Origin: Desulfobotulus pelophilus
GTDB lineage: Bacteria > Desulfobacterota > Desulfobacteria > Desulfobacterales > ASO4-4
DNA length: 64,000 nt
NCBI RefSeq assembly: GCF_026155325.1
Contig: NZ_JAPFPW010000008.1
Coordinates: 62,001-126,000 of the forward strand
Direction of reading: 5' to 3'
Made by a program: the position numbers and the translations under genes. Below the pieces are notes generated by a model. It saw nothing but the letters and a program-made list of their open reading frames with translations, searched no databases and had not been told where the DNA came from. This document shows, one piece after another, positions 35,342 to 44,605 of the stretch. Position 1 is the first letter of the stretch. Each line of letters begins with the position of its first letter.

Positions 35342-36076
35342 ATGGTGAAAGGGATGCGCCCCTCCATGGCAGATTTTTCTAAAAACCTGATTGTCCGCAT
35401 GTTTGATGTGTACAAAGCGTACGGAAAAACCTCCGCTCTGAAAGGTGTCTCTCTTGAGATTGCTGCAGGGGACATTGTTTTTATTACTGGACCAAGTGGT
35501 GCGGGAAAGTCCACACTCCTGAAGTTGCTTTACAAGGCAGAGCTGGCCAGTCAGGGGCAGATCCTTGTGGACGGGTTGAACCTCTCCCGCATCGGAGCAA
35601 GACAGCTGCCCGAACTGAGGAGGCGCATCGGTGTCATTTTCCAGGACTTCAAGCTGATTGCAGGTCGTTCCGTTTTTGACAATGTGGCCCTTGTGCTGGA
35701 AGCTGCCGGTGAAAAGCCGAAAATGATAGAGAAAAAGGTCATGAGTGTGCTCAGGACGGCAGGCATAGAGGAAAAGGCAAGGGTTTTTCCCCCGTCCCTT
35801 TCCGGCGGAGAGCAGCAGCGGGTGGCTGTTTCCCGTGCGGTTGTGGGCTCTCCCCGGCTGATCCTTGCGGATGAACCGACAGCCAGTCTGGACCCTCAGT
35901 CCGCGGAGCAGGTCATGCAACTTTTGGAAACCTTTCATGGAAAAGGCGCAACCCTTGTGATTGCTACCCATAACCGCCGCATGATTTCCCGGCTGAAAGG
36001 TCGGGAAATACGGCTTGAGGGGGGGGCTGTCGGGGTTCCGGAGGATTTCTCCGGGGAAAAAGCGGAGGAATGCTGA
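35342..36076 (+). CDS. ftsE: cell-division ABC transporter ATPase FtsE
   Basis: ATPase of the FtsEX complex, which controls septal peptidoglycan hydrolysis from the inner membrane. Walker A GPSGAGKST, Q-loop IFQDFKL, signature LSGGEQQRV, Walker B LILADEPTASLD and switch His (ATHNRR) are all intact. Start uncertain: ATGs at 35342, 35366 and 35399 all have weak sites; the last matches the usual FtsE N terminus (MFDVYKAYG). It overlaps ftsX by 7 bases and heads the division operon. Confidence 0.92.
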   Translation: MVKGMRPSMADFSKNLIVRMFDVYKAYGKTSALKGVSLEIAAGDIVFITGPSGAGKSTLLKLLYKAELASQGQILVDGLNLSRIGARQLPELRRRIGVIFQDFKLIAGRSVFDNVALVLEAAGEKPKMIEKKVMSVLRTAGIEEKARVFPPSLSGGEQQRVAVSRAVVGSPRLILADEPTASLDPQSAEQVMQLLETFHGKGATLVIATHNRRMISRLKGREIRLEGGAVGVPEDFSGEKAEEC

Positions 36077-36969
36077 TGCAAAAAGATCTGTGGACACGGC
36101 ACGTCCGCCATGCAGTCAAAGATATTCGAAGCCATCGTTTTCTTCATGGAATTACATGGGTTACCATTGTTTTGTCCGTCATCTTATCCGGGACCTTCAC
36201 GCTTTTTGCTTCCAATGCAGCCGATGTGATCCACTCATGGAAAGCTGGTGTGCGTGTGATGGTTTATCTGGATGGAGGGCATACAGAGCAGGACCGTCTG
36301 CGCATTCATAACAGACTCAGGGAAAATGAACTGATTTCTGAAATCAGGTTTATACCCAGGGAGGAAGCTCTGCAGGCCCTGCGTTCCCGCATGCAGCGGC
36401 ATGCGGCTGTGTTTCAGAATCTTCCCGAAAATCCCCTGCCGGATGCTTTTGAACTCAGGGTGCGTGCCGATGGCAGCAGCTGGGAGCTTGTGGAAACCGT
36501 GGCCCTTTTTGTGGAAAAAATGGAGGGAGTTGAAGAGGTGGAGTACGGAGGGCAATGGGTAGGCCGTTTTCTTCAGATTATCGGCATGCTTCGACTGGCA
36601 GCTCTCGGTATGGGCGGACTCTTTTTTCTGATTTCCGTTTTTATTGTGGCCAATACCATCCGGCTGGCGTTTTATTCCCGCAAGGAGGAAGTGGAGATCA
36701 TGCGTCTTGTGGGGGCGGAAGAAAGCTTCATCAAAGCCCCCTTCTATATTCAGGGGCTGCTTCTGGGGTTTTTCGGGGGGCTTGGGGGGATGCTGGCACT
36801 CTTTCTCAGCTATGTTACCCTCACCTTCCGCATGGATGCCACTTTTTCGGCCCTTACCTTTGATTTTTCCTTTCTTTCATTGCAGACAGCCGCTGCCATG
36901 GTTGGAGTTTCCTCCCTGGTGGGATGGATGGGCGCTTATCTTTCCTTTCGTCAGGAAGTCAGTGAATGA
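36070..36969 (+). CDS. ftsX: cell-division membrane protein FtsX
   Basis: 299 residues with four membrane helices (~30-50, ~180-205, ~230-250, ~270-292). The periplasmic loop (~52-175) includes VMVYLDGGHTEQDRL and is the part that binds a coiled-coil hydrolase activator. It pairs with FtsE and transmits ATP-driven movement to the EnvC-like protein encoded directly downstream (4-base overlap). Confidence 0.92.
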   Translation: MLMQKDLWTRHVRHAVKDIRSHRFLHGITWVTIVLSVILSGTFTLFASNAADVIHSWKAGVRVMVYLDGGHTEQDRLRIHNRLRENELISEIRFIPREEALQALRSRMQRHAAVFQNLPENPLPDAFELRVRADGSSWELVETVALFVEKMEGVEEVEYGGQWVGRFLQIIGMLRLAALGMGGLFFLISVFIVANTIRLAFYSRKEEVEIMRLVGAEESFIKAPFYIQGLLLGFFGGLGGMLALFLSYVTLTFRMDATFSALTFDFSFLSLQTAAAMVGVSSLVGWMGAYLSFRQEVSE

Positions 36970-38318
36970 GAGCCTGGGTCTGTTTTTTCATACTGTGTCT
37001 GTTGATGGGGTCAGGGGAGGCAGAAGCCCGGCAGATGGTGCGCGTGGAGGTGGACCGTCTTAACCTGCGCCGTGCACCGGATCGCAATGCACCTGTTATC
37101 ATGGTTCTTTCCCGGGGAGAGCAGGTGCCGGTACTGGAGGAAAAAGATGGATGGGTTCGGGTGGCTGTCGGTACCCGGGAGGGGTATCTCAGGGACCGTG
37201 CCATTTACATCCAGCGGATAGCGGCGAGAGAAGACCGGGAAATGGAAAGTGCACGGCAGGAGAGAGAGGCCGTGGCCTCCAGAATAAGGGAACAGCAGAG
37301 TCTCTTGAGCCGTTACAGGGAAAGGGAGACGGATGTCATTGCCGGTCTCAATGCCATTGACCGTACATTGAACGAGGTGAATGCCCGTCTGCAGGCTATC
37401 CGCAGGGAGCAGGACGGTCTCCTGGAGCAGCGGAAAGCAACAAGGGAAGCCATGGCCCGTCTTGAACGGGAAAACCTGGAAAAAAAAGATATGGTAGGCA
37501 GGCGTCTCACCGCCCTGTATAAGCTTGAGGGAACAGGCCGCATGGCACTTCTGACCTCAACGGACACGATTTATGGGTTTTCTGTGCACAAAAAGGCGCT
37601 GGAGAAAGTGCTTCAGCTTGATGACCGTATTCTTGCGGAACAGGCCCGCCGCATAGAGGAGCTGACCCTGTTGGCCACGCGTCTGAAAAATGAGGAGCAG
37701 CGCATAGCGGATGCGGCGCAGAGGGCTGCTGACCAGCAGAGGATCCAGAGGGCGGAAAAACAGAAGAGGGAGAGCCTTTTGGCAGACATCCGAAGCAAGC
37801 AGAAACATGGTCTTGCTGCTGTGGCTGCCCTGGAGGAAGTGAAGGTAAAGCTGGACCAGACCGTAGAAAAGCTGGCCAGAAGAAGAGTCGCTCCTTCCCA
37901 GCCTTCCGGACCCTTTATCAAATTCAAAGGCTTGCTTGATATGCCGGTGAACGGTACAATCATTTCCCGTTTCGGGTATAAAAGAAATCCGGAACTCAAT
38001 GTACAGACCTTTCAGAGTGGTATCGGAATACGGGCAGACCGGGGAGAGCCGATCCGGGCTCTTTTTTCAGGCACGGTTATCTACGCGGACTGGTTTAGCG
38101 GCTACGGGAATATGCTGATCATTGACCACGGTGACCATTACTATTCCGTATATGCCCATGCCGAAGAATTGTTCAAGAAAACAGGGGATGGTGTGGAGCG
38201 CAATGAGGTGATTGCAACGGTTGGGGATGCGGGCTCCCTGTCCGGATCCATGCTGCATTTTGAAATCCGTCAACAGGGAAAGCCGGTGGATCCCATGCTT
38301 TGGGTGAAAAGCGGTTAG
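36966..38318 (+). CDS. EnvC-like SH3/coiled-coil/LytM amidase activator
   Basis: 450-residue secreted protein: signal peptide (~1-21), SH3b domain (~23-82), long coiled coil (~85-300) and a LytM/M23 domain (~325-450). The LytM domain reads QSGIGIRA where active M23 enzymes have HxGxD, so the first zinc His and the Asp are missing, while the later YAH and HFEIR remain. This is the degenerate pattern of EnvC, which does not cut peptidoglycan but activates amidases. Encoded in an FtsEX operon, it is the expected partner of FtsX; the N-terminal SH3b domain is an addition relative to E. coli EnvC. Confidence 0.88.
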   Translation: MRAWVCFFILCLLMGSGEAEARQMVRVEVDRLNLRRAPDRNAPVIMVLSRGEQVPVLEEKDGWVRVAVGTREGYLRDRAIYIQRIAAREDREMESARQEREAVASRIREQQSLLSRYRERETDVIAGLNAIDRTLNEVNARLQAIRREQDGLLEQRKATREAMARLERENLEKKDMVGRRLTALYKLEGTGRMALLTSTDTIYGFSVHKKALEKVLQLDDRILAEQARRIEELTLLATRLKNEEQRIADAAQRAADQQRIQRAEKQKRESLLADIRSKQKHGLAAVAALEEVKVKLDQTVEKLARRRVAPSQPSGPFIKFKGLLDMPVNGTIISRFGYKRNPELNVQTFQSGIGIRADRGEPIRALFSGTVIYADWFSGYGNMLIIDHGDHYYSVYAHAEELFKKTGDGVERNEVIATVGDAGSLSGSMLHFEIRQQGKPVDPMLWVKSG

Positions 38319-38384
38319 CCTGCCTTCTATTCCTTGAAATGACCACGATCTGGCCTCAGGCCAGGAAGCAACCAGGGAGTCTTC

Positions 38385-39701
38385 ATGCCTTTAAAAATGT
38401 CAGGAAAGCGTTGTTGTATGGTGGCAATCGGTATTGTCGCCCTTGTTCTTGTGGGTACTGCCGGTTTCCATAAGAATGTTGCCGCAAAGGGAAGTGCGGA
38501 AACATATAAAGGCCTCAAGGTTTTCAGCGATGTGATTGAGGAAATTGAAGCCAATTATGTGGATGAGGTAAAAACAGAAGATCTGATCCAGAAGGCTATT
38601 CAGGGTATGGTTGGCAGCCTGGATCCCCATTCCGCCTTTTTGCCTCCGGAAGCTTTTGAAGAGTTGCAGATGGATACCAAGGGAGAGTTCGGCGGTATCG
38701 GTATTGTCATTACGACCAAGGATGGTCTGCTGACGGTCATCTCTCCCATAGAGGGGACCCCTGCCTTCAAAGCGGGCATAGAGGCGGAAGATGTGATTGC
38801 AGAGGTGGATGGCGAATCCACAAAAGACATGATGCTCTGGGAGGCGGTGAAGCGCATGCGTGGACCCAAGGGGGAGGCTGTGGAGATTACGGTTTTCCGC
38901 AAAGGAGTACCTGAACCCCTTGAGTTTACCCTTATAAGAGACCTGATTCCCATCGAAAGTGTGCGGTATGCGGTATTGCGGCCTGGTTATGCCTATGTTT
39001 GGGTAACGAACTTCAGGGAGAGTACCACCGAAGATTTGAAAAAAGCCATTGCTGAAGTAAGGCAGGGAGAAAATCTCAAGGGACTGGTTCTGGATCTTAG
39101 GGCCAATCCGGGAGGATTGCTGGATCAGGCCGTATCCGTTGCCGATTTTTTCCTTGAAAGCGGAGATATTGTTTCCATTCAGGGCAGAAGCCATACCAAT
39201 CCTCAGGTTTTCAGGGCAAGAAAGCGGGGAACGGAACCGGATTATCCCATCGTTGCCTTGATCAATGCGGGTAGTGCCAGTGCTGCTGAAATTGTTGCCG
39301 GAGCCCTGCAGGATCATAAGAGGGCTGTGATCCTGGGAACAACATCCTTTGGTAAAGGTTCCGTGCAGACCGTGCGTCCTCTTAAAGATGGGTACGCCTT
39401 AAAGTATACCATTGCCCGTTACTACACACCTTCCGGTCGATCCATTCAGGCGGAGGGAATCATTCCCGATATCCGGGTACCCCATGGTATGCTGGCAGAG
39501 GATACAAAAGATGATGAGCGCATGCTCCATGAGCGGGATTTGCGTAATCATATTGAACGAAAGAAAACAGAAGAGGCAAAAAAAGAAGAGCCGGCCCCCC
39601 TTGTCTCTTCCGGATTGAATTATGAAAAACTGATGAAGGATCAGCAGGTGATGCGAGCCCTGGATATTCTGGTGGGCTACGGTATTTTTGGTAAAAAGTA
39701 G
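38385..39701 (+). CDS. ctpA: C-terminal processing protease (S41)
   Basis: 438-residue periplasmic serine protease with an N-terminal signal anchor (~12-30). A PDZ domain (~95-170, GEFGGIGIVI, SPIEGTPAFKAGI) and the S41 catalytic core follow. The Ser/Lys dyad lies in NAGSASAAEIV and TTSFGKGSVQ. It trims C termini of periplasmic proteins; in other Gram-negatives Ctp enzymes degrade murein hydrolases, which suits its place after ftsEX-envC. A strong terminator follows. Confidence 0.95.
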   Translation: MPLKMSGKRCCMVAIGIVALVLVGTAGFHKNVAAKGSAETYKGLKVFSDVIEEIEANYVDEVKTEDLIQKAIQGMVGSLDPHSAFLPPEAFEELQMDTKGEFGGIGIVITTKDGLLTVISPIEGTPAFKAGIEAEDVIAEVDGESTKDMMLWEAVKRMRGPKGEAVEITVFRKGVPEPLEFTLIRDLIPIESVRYAVLRPGYAYVWVTNFRESTTEDLKKAIAEVRQGENLKGLVLDLRANPGGLLDQAVSVADFFLESGDIVSIQGRSHTNPQVFRARKRGTEPDYPIVALINAGSASAAEIVAGALQDHKRAVILGTTSFGKGSVQTVRPLKDGYALKYTIARYYTPSGRSIQAEGIIPDIRVPHGMLAEDTKDDERMLHERDLRNHIERKKTEEAKKEEPAPLVSSGLNYEKLMKDQQVMRALDILVGYGIFGKK

Positions 39702-39731
39702 GTCAGGTCTGTTTTCCTGATTTCCGGAACT

Positions 39732-39758
39732 CCGCCGCATCCTGATGCGGCGGTTTTT
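39732..39758 (+). terminator. rho-independent terminator after ctpA
   Basis: Perfect CCGCCGCATC / GATGCGGCGG stem with a two-base centre, followed by TTTTTCTTT. It probably separates the ftsEX-ctpA transcript from the deacetylase gene, at least partly. Confidence 0.8.
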
Positions 39759-39805
39759 CTTTCGGCCTGGCAGATCAGACATTTCAGGGAAAATGGTTGT
39801 TTTCA

Positions 39806-40948
39806 ATGACAAAGAAAAAAGAGACAAAACCGGCGGCAAAAAAGCCCCGTTCTTCGGGCAGCGGTAAAAAAAGCGGGAAATCCAGCCCTTCAGGGGGCAA
39901 AAAAAAGACGGCTGCTCCCAGAAAAGAGGTGAATCAGGGCCCCATGGCCCTTTTGATTCTTCTGGTTCTGGTGCTGGGTATCGGTGTGGCAGCCCACCTG
40001 TATTTTCAGCCTTCCGGCACGATATTGCGGGTAACGGAGAAAAAGAGTGTCCCTTCTTCCGCAGCGGTTCGTACCCATAAAGAACCTTCTGTCAGTAAAC
40101 CGGTTGCTCCGACACGGGCGGAGGTGAAGGCCAGGGCATCAGAACCGCAAGCCCTTCCCCCTGCCCTGCCTGTGCAGCCGCTTCCTCAGAAAGAACATAC
40201 GATACCTAAATACGAAGTGTTTCCAGGAAAGGAGGCCGAAAGAAAGAGGCCTGAGATTCCGCGGGAAAAGTTGCCGGAAAAACCGGTGATCGCCATTATC
40301 ATCGATGATATCGGTTATGACCGGGCCATTGCCGAAGAGTTGATGGCTCTCGATATCCCTCTGACCTTTTCCGTTTTGCCCCACAGTCCTTACGGGGTGC
40401 GCATTGCCAACAGGGTGCATGAAAAAGGCCATGAGGTGATGCTGCATCTTCCCATGGAACCTGTGGAGTATCCACGTATCAATCCCGGTCCGGGCGGACT
40501 GCTTTTGGCCATGGAGCCCGATGAGCTTCTGGGTATTCTTGACGTGAACCTGGCGGCCATTCCCCATATCCGGGGGGTTAACAACCATATGGGATCCGGT
40601 CTGACCCAGTCTGAGTCCCACATCAATCAGATTTTTACCATCTTGAAAAAAAAGGATCTTTTTTTTATTGACAGTCGGACAGCCGCCAAGAGCCGTTGCC
40701 GTTCTGCGGCCAGGCTTTTTCAGCTACCCTTTGCGGAAAGGGATGTCTTTCTGGATCATATACAGCATAAAGATGCGGTGGACAGGGAACTGAGCCGTCT
40801 TTTCAGAATTGCGGATAAACACGGTAGTGCCCTGGGTATAGGCCATCCCCACAGGGTAACTCTGGAAGGACTGCGGAAAAGGCTTCCGGAAGCAAGGGAA
40901 AAATATTCCTTTGTCTATGCCTCGGATATGGTCTCGCTTGTGGAATAA
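39806..40948 (+). CDS. divergent polysaccharide deacetylase (YibQ/DUF610)
   Basis: About 380 residues: Lys/Ser-rich cytoplasmic N terminus, one membrane helix (~45-67), a Pro-rich linker, then the divergent polysaccharide deacetylase domain (~160-380) beginning AIIIDDIGYD, with FSVLPHSPYG, HEVMLHLPMEP, GVNNHMGS and GIGHPH. Start: ATG at 39806 rather than 39797. In many proteobacteria this gene follows ftsEX/envC/ctpA, as here, implying a role in envelope or peptidoglycan maintenance; its activity is not well known. Confidence 0.88.
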   Translation: MTKKKETKPAAKKPRSSGSGKKSGKSSPSGGKKKTAAPRKEVNQGPMALLILLVLVLGIGVAAHLYFQPSGTILRVTEKKSVPSSAAVRTHKEPSVSKPVAPTRAEVKARASEPQALPPALPVQPLPQKEHTIPKYEVFPGKEAERKRPEIPREKLPEKPVIAIIIDDIGYDRAIAEELMALDIPLTFSVLPHSPYGVRIANRVHEKGHEVMLHLPMEPVEYPRINPGPGGLLLAMEPDELLGILDVNLAAIPHIRGVNNHMGSGLTQSESHINQIFTILKKKDLFFIDSRTAAKSRCRSAARLFQLPFAERDVFLDHIQHKDAVDRELSRLFRIADKHGSALGIGHPHRVTLEGLRKRLPEAREKYSFVYASDMVSLVE

Positions 40949-40959
40949 AGGATGAAGAG

Positions 40960-42306
40960 ATGAAACACACACCCATACGTCAAGTTCTTTCTTCTGAAAC
41001 CAGCCTGCCGGATATCTGTGTCATGGGTTGGGTTCGCACCCGCAGAACGGGGAGGGACGTTTCCTTCCTCGAAATCAATGACGGATCCTGCCTTGCCAGC
41101 CTGCAGGTGGTGGTGGATGCAGGCCTTCCCTTTCATGGGGATGTTGCCCGCATCACAACGGGTAGCGGCCTGGCGGTGACCGGAGATCTCATTCCTTCTC
41201 CGGCCAGCGGTCAGGCTTTTGAACTGAAAGCCCGGGAAATTCATGTTTTTCAGAAGGCTCCGGAATCCTACCCCCTGCAAAAAAAGCGTCACAGCGATGA
41301 ATTTTTGCGCTCCATTGCCCACATAAGACCACGAACCAATAAATATGGAGCCATGTTCCGTATCCGTTCGGAGCTGGCCTTTGCTACCCACCATTATTAT
41401 AGAGAAAAAGGTTTCCACTTTCTTCATGCTCCCATTCTTACGGGGTCTGACTGTGAAGGTGCGGGTGAACTGTTTTCCGTGGTTACGGAGGAAAAGGGGC
41501 AGGAGTTTTTCGGCAGACCGGCCCATCTCTCCGTCTCCGGCCAGCTTTCCGCAGAGATGTTTGCCCTGGCTTTGGGCAGAGTATACACCTTTGGTCCAAC
41601 TTTTCGGGCTGAGAACTCCCATACTTCCCGCCATGCTGCGGAGTTCTGGATGGTGGAGCCGGAAATGGCCTTTGCAGATCTTGGAGATGCCATGGATCTT
41701 GCCGAAGAATACCTGAAGTTTCTGGTGGTATGGCTTCGGGAGAACGGCCGGGAAGATCTCGAATTGTTTACGCGTTTTGTGGATAAGGATCTTGCTGGTG
41801 TGCTGGAATGCATACAGAAGGAACGTTTTGCCCGTGTTTCCTATACCGAAGCCGTTGACATGCTGCTTCACAGCGGAAAGACCTTTGAGTTTCCCGTGGC
41901 CTGGGGGAAGGATCTTCAATCCGAGCATGAGCGTTTTCTGGCAGAAAGTCTTTTTAGGAAACCAGTTATTCTTTATGATTATCCAAAGGAAATCAAGCCT
42001 TTTTATATGCGCTTAAATGATGATGGCAAAACCGTTGCTGCCATGGATTTGCTGGTTCCCCGCATCGGTGAGCTCATGGGGGGTAGTCAGCGGGAAGAAC
42101 GGGAAGATGTGCTGTATGAACGAATGACGGCTCAGGGGCTTTCGGCTGAAAAGTACGGCTGGTATCTGGAGTCCAGGCGCTGGGGATCGGTGCCCCATGC
42201 GGGGTTTGGTATGGGATTTGAGCGACTTCTCATGCTGGTGACAGGGGTAGGCAATATACGGGATGTGATTCCCTTTCCCCGGACGCCGGGGAACATAGAT
42301 TTCTGA
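40960..42306 (+). CDS. asnS: asparaginyl-tRNA synthetase
   Basis: 448-residue class IIb synthetase that charges tRNA-Asn. An N-terminal OB fold (~17-110) binds the anticodon; motif 2 is FRAENSHTSRHAAEFWMVEPEM and motif 3 is GFGMGFERLLMLVTG, ending in the typical RTPGNIDF. The Asn-type residues and length distinguish it from AspRS. It starts 11 bases after the deacetylase stop, so it is probably in the same transcript. Confidence 0.95.
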   Translation: MKHTPIRQVLSSETSLPDICVMGWVRTRRTGRDVSFLEINDGSCLASLQVVVDAGLPFHGDVARITTGSGLAVTGDLIPSPASGQAFELKAREIHVFQKAPESYPLQKKRHSDEFLRSIAHIRPRTNKYGAMFRIRSELAFATHHYYREKGFHFLHAPILTGSDCEGAGELFSVVTEEKGQEFFGRPAHLSVSGQLSAEMFALALGRVYTFGPTFRAENSHTSRHAAEFWMVEPEMAFADLGDAMDLAEEYLKFLVVWLRENGREDLELFTRFVDKDLAGVLECIQKERFARVSYTEAVDMLLHSGKTFEFPVAWGKDLQSEHERFLAESLFRKPVILYDYPKEIKPFYMRLNDDGKTVAAMDLLVPRIGELMGGSQREEREDVLYERMTAQGLSAEKYGWYLESRRWGSVPHAGFGMGFERLLMLVTGVGNIRDVIPFPRTPGNIDF

Positions 42307-42338
42307 TTCTGCTCTCAGTCTTTTATGGGATAAGGGTG

Positions 42339-42373
42339 CAGGCCCTTCCTCCTTCCATGGGGGAAAGGGCCTG
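42339..42373. terminator. hairpin between convergent asnS and glyoxalase genes
   Basis: CAGGCCCTT pairs with AAGGGCCTG around a 17-base loop. There is no strong T-run on either strand, so termination efficiency is uncertain. Confidence 0.5.
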
Positions 42374-42382
42374 ACACCGGAT

Positions 42383-42763
42383 TTAGAGGCTGTGGTTTTC
42401 GGGGAGGATTTCTATCCAGTAGCCATCAGGGTCTGCGATAAAGTAAATACCCATTTCCGTATTTTCAAAAACCACACATCCCATTTCTTTGTGTCTGGCA
42501 AGGGCAGCCCCGTAGTCTCTGGTTGCCAGGGCCAGATGGATTTCGTTATCTCCGAGATGATAGGGTTCCTTTCTGTCCCGTAGCCATGTAAGTTCGAGCT
42601 GGAAGGGGCTTTTACCATCGCCCAGATACACCAGTTGAAAGCTTCCGTCTTCCGGTTCATAGCTTCTTACAATTTCAAGATCGAGGGCTTTTTTATAAAA
42701 ATCAAGGCTTTTTTTGAGGTCAAAAACCGTGAGATTAGCGTGGAGCCAGGTAAAGGCACCCAT
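42383..42763 (-). CDS. VOC/glyoxalase I-family protein
   Basis: 126-residue protein with two beta-alpha-beta-beta-beta modules of the vicinal oxygen chelate fold. Metal ligands can be placed at His (WLHANLTV), Glu (QLELTW), His (NEIHLAL) and Glu (YWIEILPE), the glyoxalase I set. It probably detoxifies methylglyoxal via a thiol adduct, though other VOC activities are possible. Single gene, convergent with asnS. Confidence 0.82.
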   Translation of the reverse strand: MGAFTWLHANLTVFDLKKSLDFYKKALDLEIVRSYEPEDGSFQLVYLGDGKSPFQLELTWLRDRKEPYHLGDNEIHLALATRDYGAALARHKEMGCVVFENTEMGIYFIADPDGYWIEILPENHSL

Positions 42764-43205
42764 GGGATATCTCCTTTGTCGCGGGTTATGGTTATAGAAA
42801 GACTCTTTTGCAAGCCTGTTTTCTTGTAGTATTTCCGGAAAAATAAGTCAAAGATCTTGTCTTTTTAGGTGTTTGTATTTAGTGTTTTTGATTTTAGGGA
42901 GGAATGATTCAGCCTGTTTTTCATATGGCAACAGTTCTTATCCATAATGGAATGGGACAGGCAGGGAGGCTATGGGCTTTCCGTTATTCAGGAAGCCGGT
43001 ATGTTTTCTCCATAAGACAAAAAATCTGGTTACTTGGGACTCGGACAGCATCACTTTCGGAAAGCTGCCATAGCAGGATCTGCCGGTATCTGGCCGGAAC
43101 TCGTTTTCAAAAAATACCTGTTTGAAAGTAAACTATGATAAACCATGCACACTAGCCGATTTGCGGCAAGGACTCATGATGATTTGGCAAGAGGAGAAAA
43201 AACGT
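42764..43205 (+). other. intergenic region before rlpA
   Basis: About 440 bases, AT-rich at 42830-42900 (likely promoter region). A 73-codon plus-strand frame from 42904 directly follows agggagga but encodes no recognisable protein. Nothing else was seen. Confidence 0.3.
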
Positions 43206-43961
43206 ATGCCCGAGGTTTCCACAGGAGCGTTCGTTATTCCCCGCACAAGAGGGTGGCGACAATATGCCATGGTGGTGCTGGCATTTGTTTTTCTGCTGGC
43301 TTCCTGTGCGACAAAAACCCCGGACCCTGAACCTTCTGTACGGCCTGCCGGGCAGCGGCCCTACAAGGTGTTCGGAAAGTGGTACTATCCCATTCCTGAT
43401 GCAGCGGGATACCGTGAGAAGGGGCTTGCTTCCTGGTACGGGCCGAAGTTTCATGGCCGAACCACGGCCAATGGGGAGCGGTATAACATGCATGCCATGA
43501 CGGCAGCCCATAAAACCTTGCCCTTTGGCACGCTGGTTGAAGTGACCAATCTTGACAATCAGAAGAAGGTGCGGGTTCGTATCAATGACCGGGGACCCTT
43601 TGTGCAGGGTCGGATCATTGATCTTTCCAATGCGGCTGCCAAAGCCATTGGCCTTGATGTCAAAGGAGTGGGACCCGTGGAAGTCCGGGCTCTGGCATCG
43701 GATAAAAAAGGTGTACCGGATTTGAAGAAAGGCCGTTTTTCGGTTCAGGTTGGTGCCTTCAGCCAGAAGGAAAATGCGGACCGCCTTGCCCGGGATCTGA
43801 CGAATCAGGGTCACAGGGCTGATGTGATGACCCATGACAGGGGAGACGCGGTTTTTTTCAGGGTGCGGGTGCATGGGTTCACGGATCTGGCGGAAGCCCG
43901 AAGGGCGGAGGACCGTTTCCGGAAAGGCGGATATCCGGGCGCCATGGTGGTGGCAGAGTGA
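43206..43961 (+). CDS. rlpA: RlpA-like septal lytic transglycosylase lipoprotein with SPOR domain
   Basis: About 251 residues from the ATG at 43206 (aggag site; earlier in-frame ATGs at 43122 and 43176 are possible). Lipobox LLASC puts the lipidated Cys near residue 34. The double-psi beta-barrel (~70-165) has [27 protein letters not shown] and VRINDRGPF with the catalytic-type Asp. A SPOR domain (~180-250, [17 protein letters not shown]) binds denuded septal glycan. It cuts glycan strands at the division site. The next gene overlaps its stop codon. Confidence 0.92.
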   Translation: MPEVSTGAFVIPRTRGWRQYAMVVLAFVFLLASCATKTPDPEPSVRPAGQRPYKVFGKWYYPIPDAAGYREKGLASWYGPKFHGRTTANGERYNMHAMTAAHKTLPFGTLVEVTNLDNQKKVRVRINDRGPFVQGRIIDLSNAAAKAIGLDVKGVGPVEVRALASDKKGVPDLKKGRFSVQVGAFSQKENADRLARDLTNQGHRADVMTHDRGDAVFFRVRVHGFTDLAEARRAEDRFRKGGYPGAMVVAE

Positions 43962-44554
43962 AGGTAGCCGGGTATCAGAGAAAAGAAGGCGCAGGGGTTG
44001 TGTTTTTGGACAGGGATGGTGTCATCAACGAGGATTCACCGAATTATATTCGAAGCGTGCAGGCTTTCCGGTTTATTCCGGGGAGTGCGGAGGCCATCGG
44101 TCGCCTTTCTTTAGCTGGCATGGATATCATGCTGGTAACCAATCAGTCCGTAATTCACCGGGGCCTTGTGACGAAAGAAGGGCTGAACCTTATTTTTGAT
44201 CACCTGCGGCAGGGTTTGGTGGAGTTTGGGGGCCGGGTGAAGGCTGTTTTTTATTGTCCCCACCGTCCCGATGAGAACTGTTCCTGCAGGAAACCCCGGC
44301 CGGGTCTTTTTTTCAGGGCAGAGACAGAATATGGGGTGGATCTGGCAGCCAGTATCATGGTTGGTGACAGCGCTAAGGATATGGAGGCGGCCAGGGCTGC
44401 CGGTGTGGGTATCCTGATTCTCGTGCGGACGGGTAACGGAAGAAGGGATCTTCCGATACTCATGGAAAGAGGCCTTGGGCCGGATTATGTGGCAGAGAAT
44501 CTTGCAGGAGCTGTGGACTGGATTCTCAAGGATGGCAGACTGCCGTCGGAATGA
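43958..44554 (+). CDS. gmhB: D-glycero-D-manno-heptose-1,7-bisphosphate 7-phosphatase
   Basis: 198-residue HAD phosphatase of ADP-heptose (LPS core) synthesis. Catalytic [11 protein letters not shown], motif II LVTNQS, the zinc loop [14 protein letters not shown] and motif [14 protein letters not shown] are present. The start is a GTG overlapping the rlpA stop codon (GTGA). It implies lipopolysaccharide with heptose. Histidinol-phosphatase-like relatives share the fold, but the Zn loop favours GmhB. Confidence 0.9.
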   Translation: MKVAGYQRKEGAGVVFLDRDGVINEDSPNYIRSVQAFRFIPGSAEAIGRLSLAGMDIMLVTNQSVIHRGLVTKEGLNLIFDHLRQGLVEFGGRVKAVFYCPHRPDENCSCRKPRPGLFFRAETEYGVDLAASIMVGDSAKDMEAARAAGVGILILVRTGNGRRDLPILMERGLGPDYVAENLAGAVDWILKDGRLPSE

Positions 44555-44605
44555 TGCCGTTACCGTCCTCTCAGCAGGCAGAATGCATCCAATGGTTATC
44601 ATACA

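Noticed and set aside
42904-43125. 73-codon plus-strand frame directly after agggagga
   Set aside because: The site abuts the ATG with no spacing and the product has no recognisable features.
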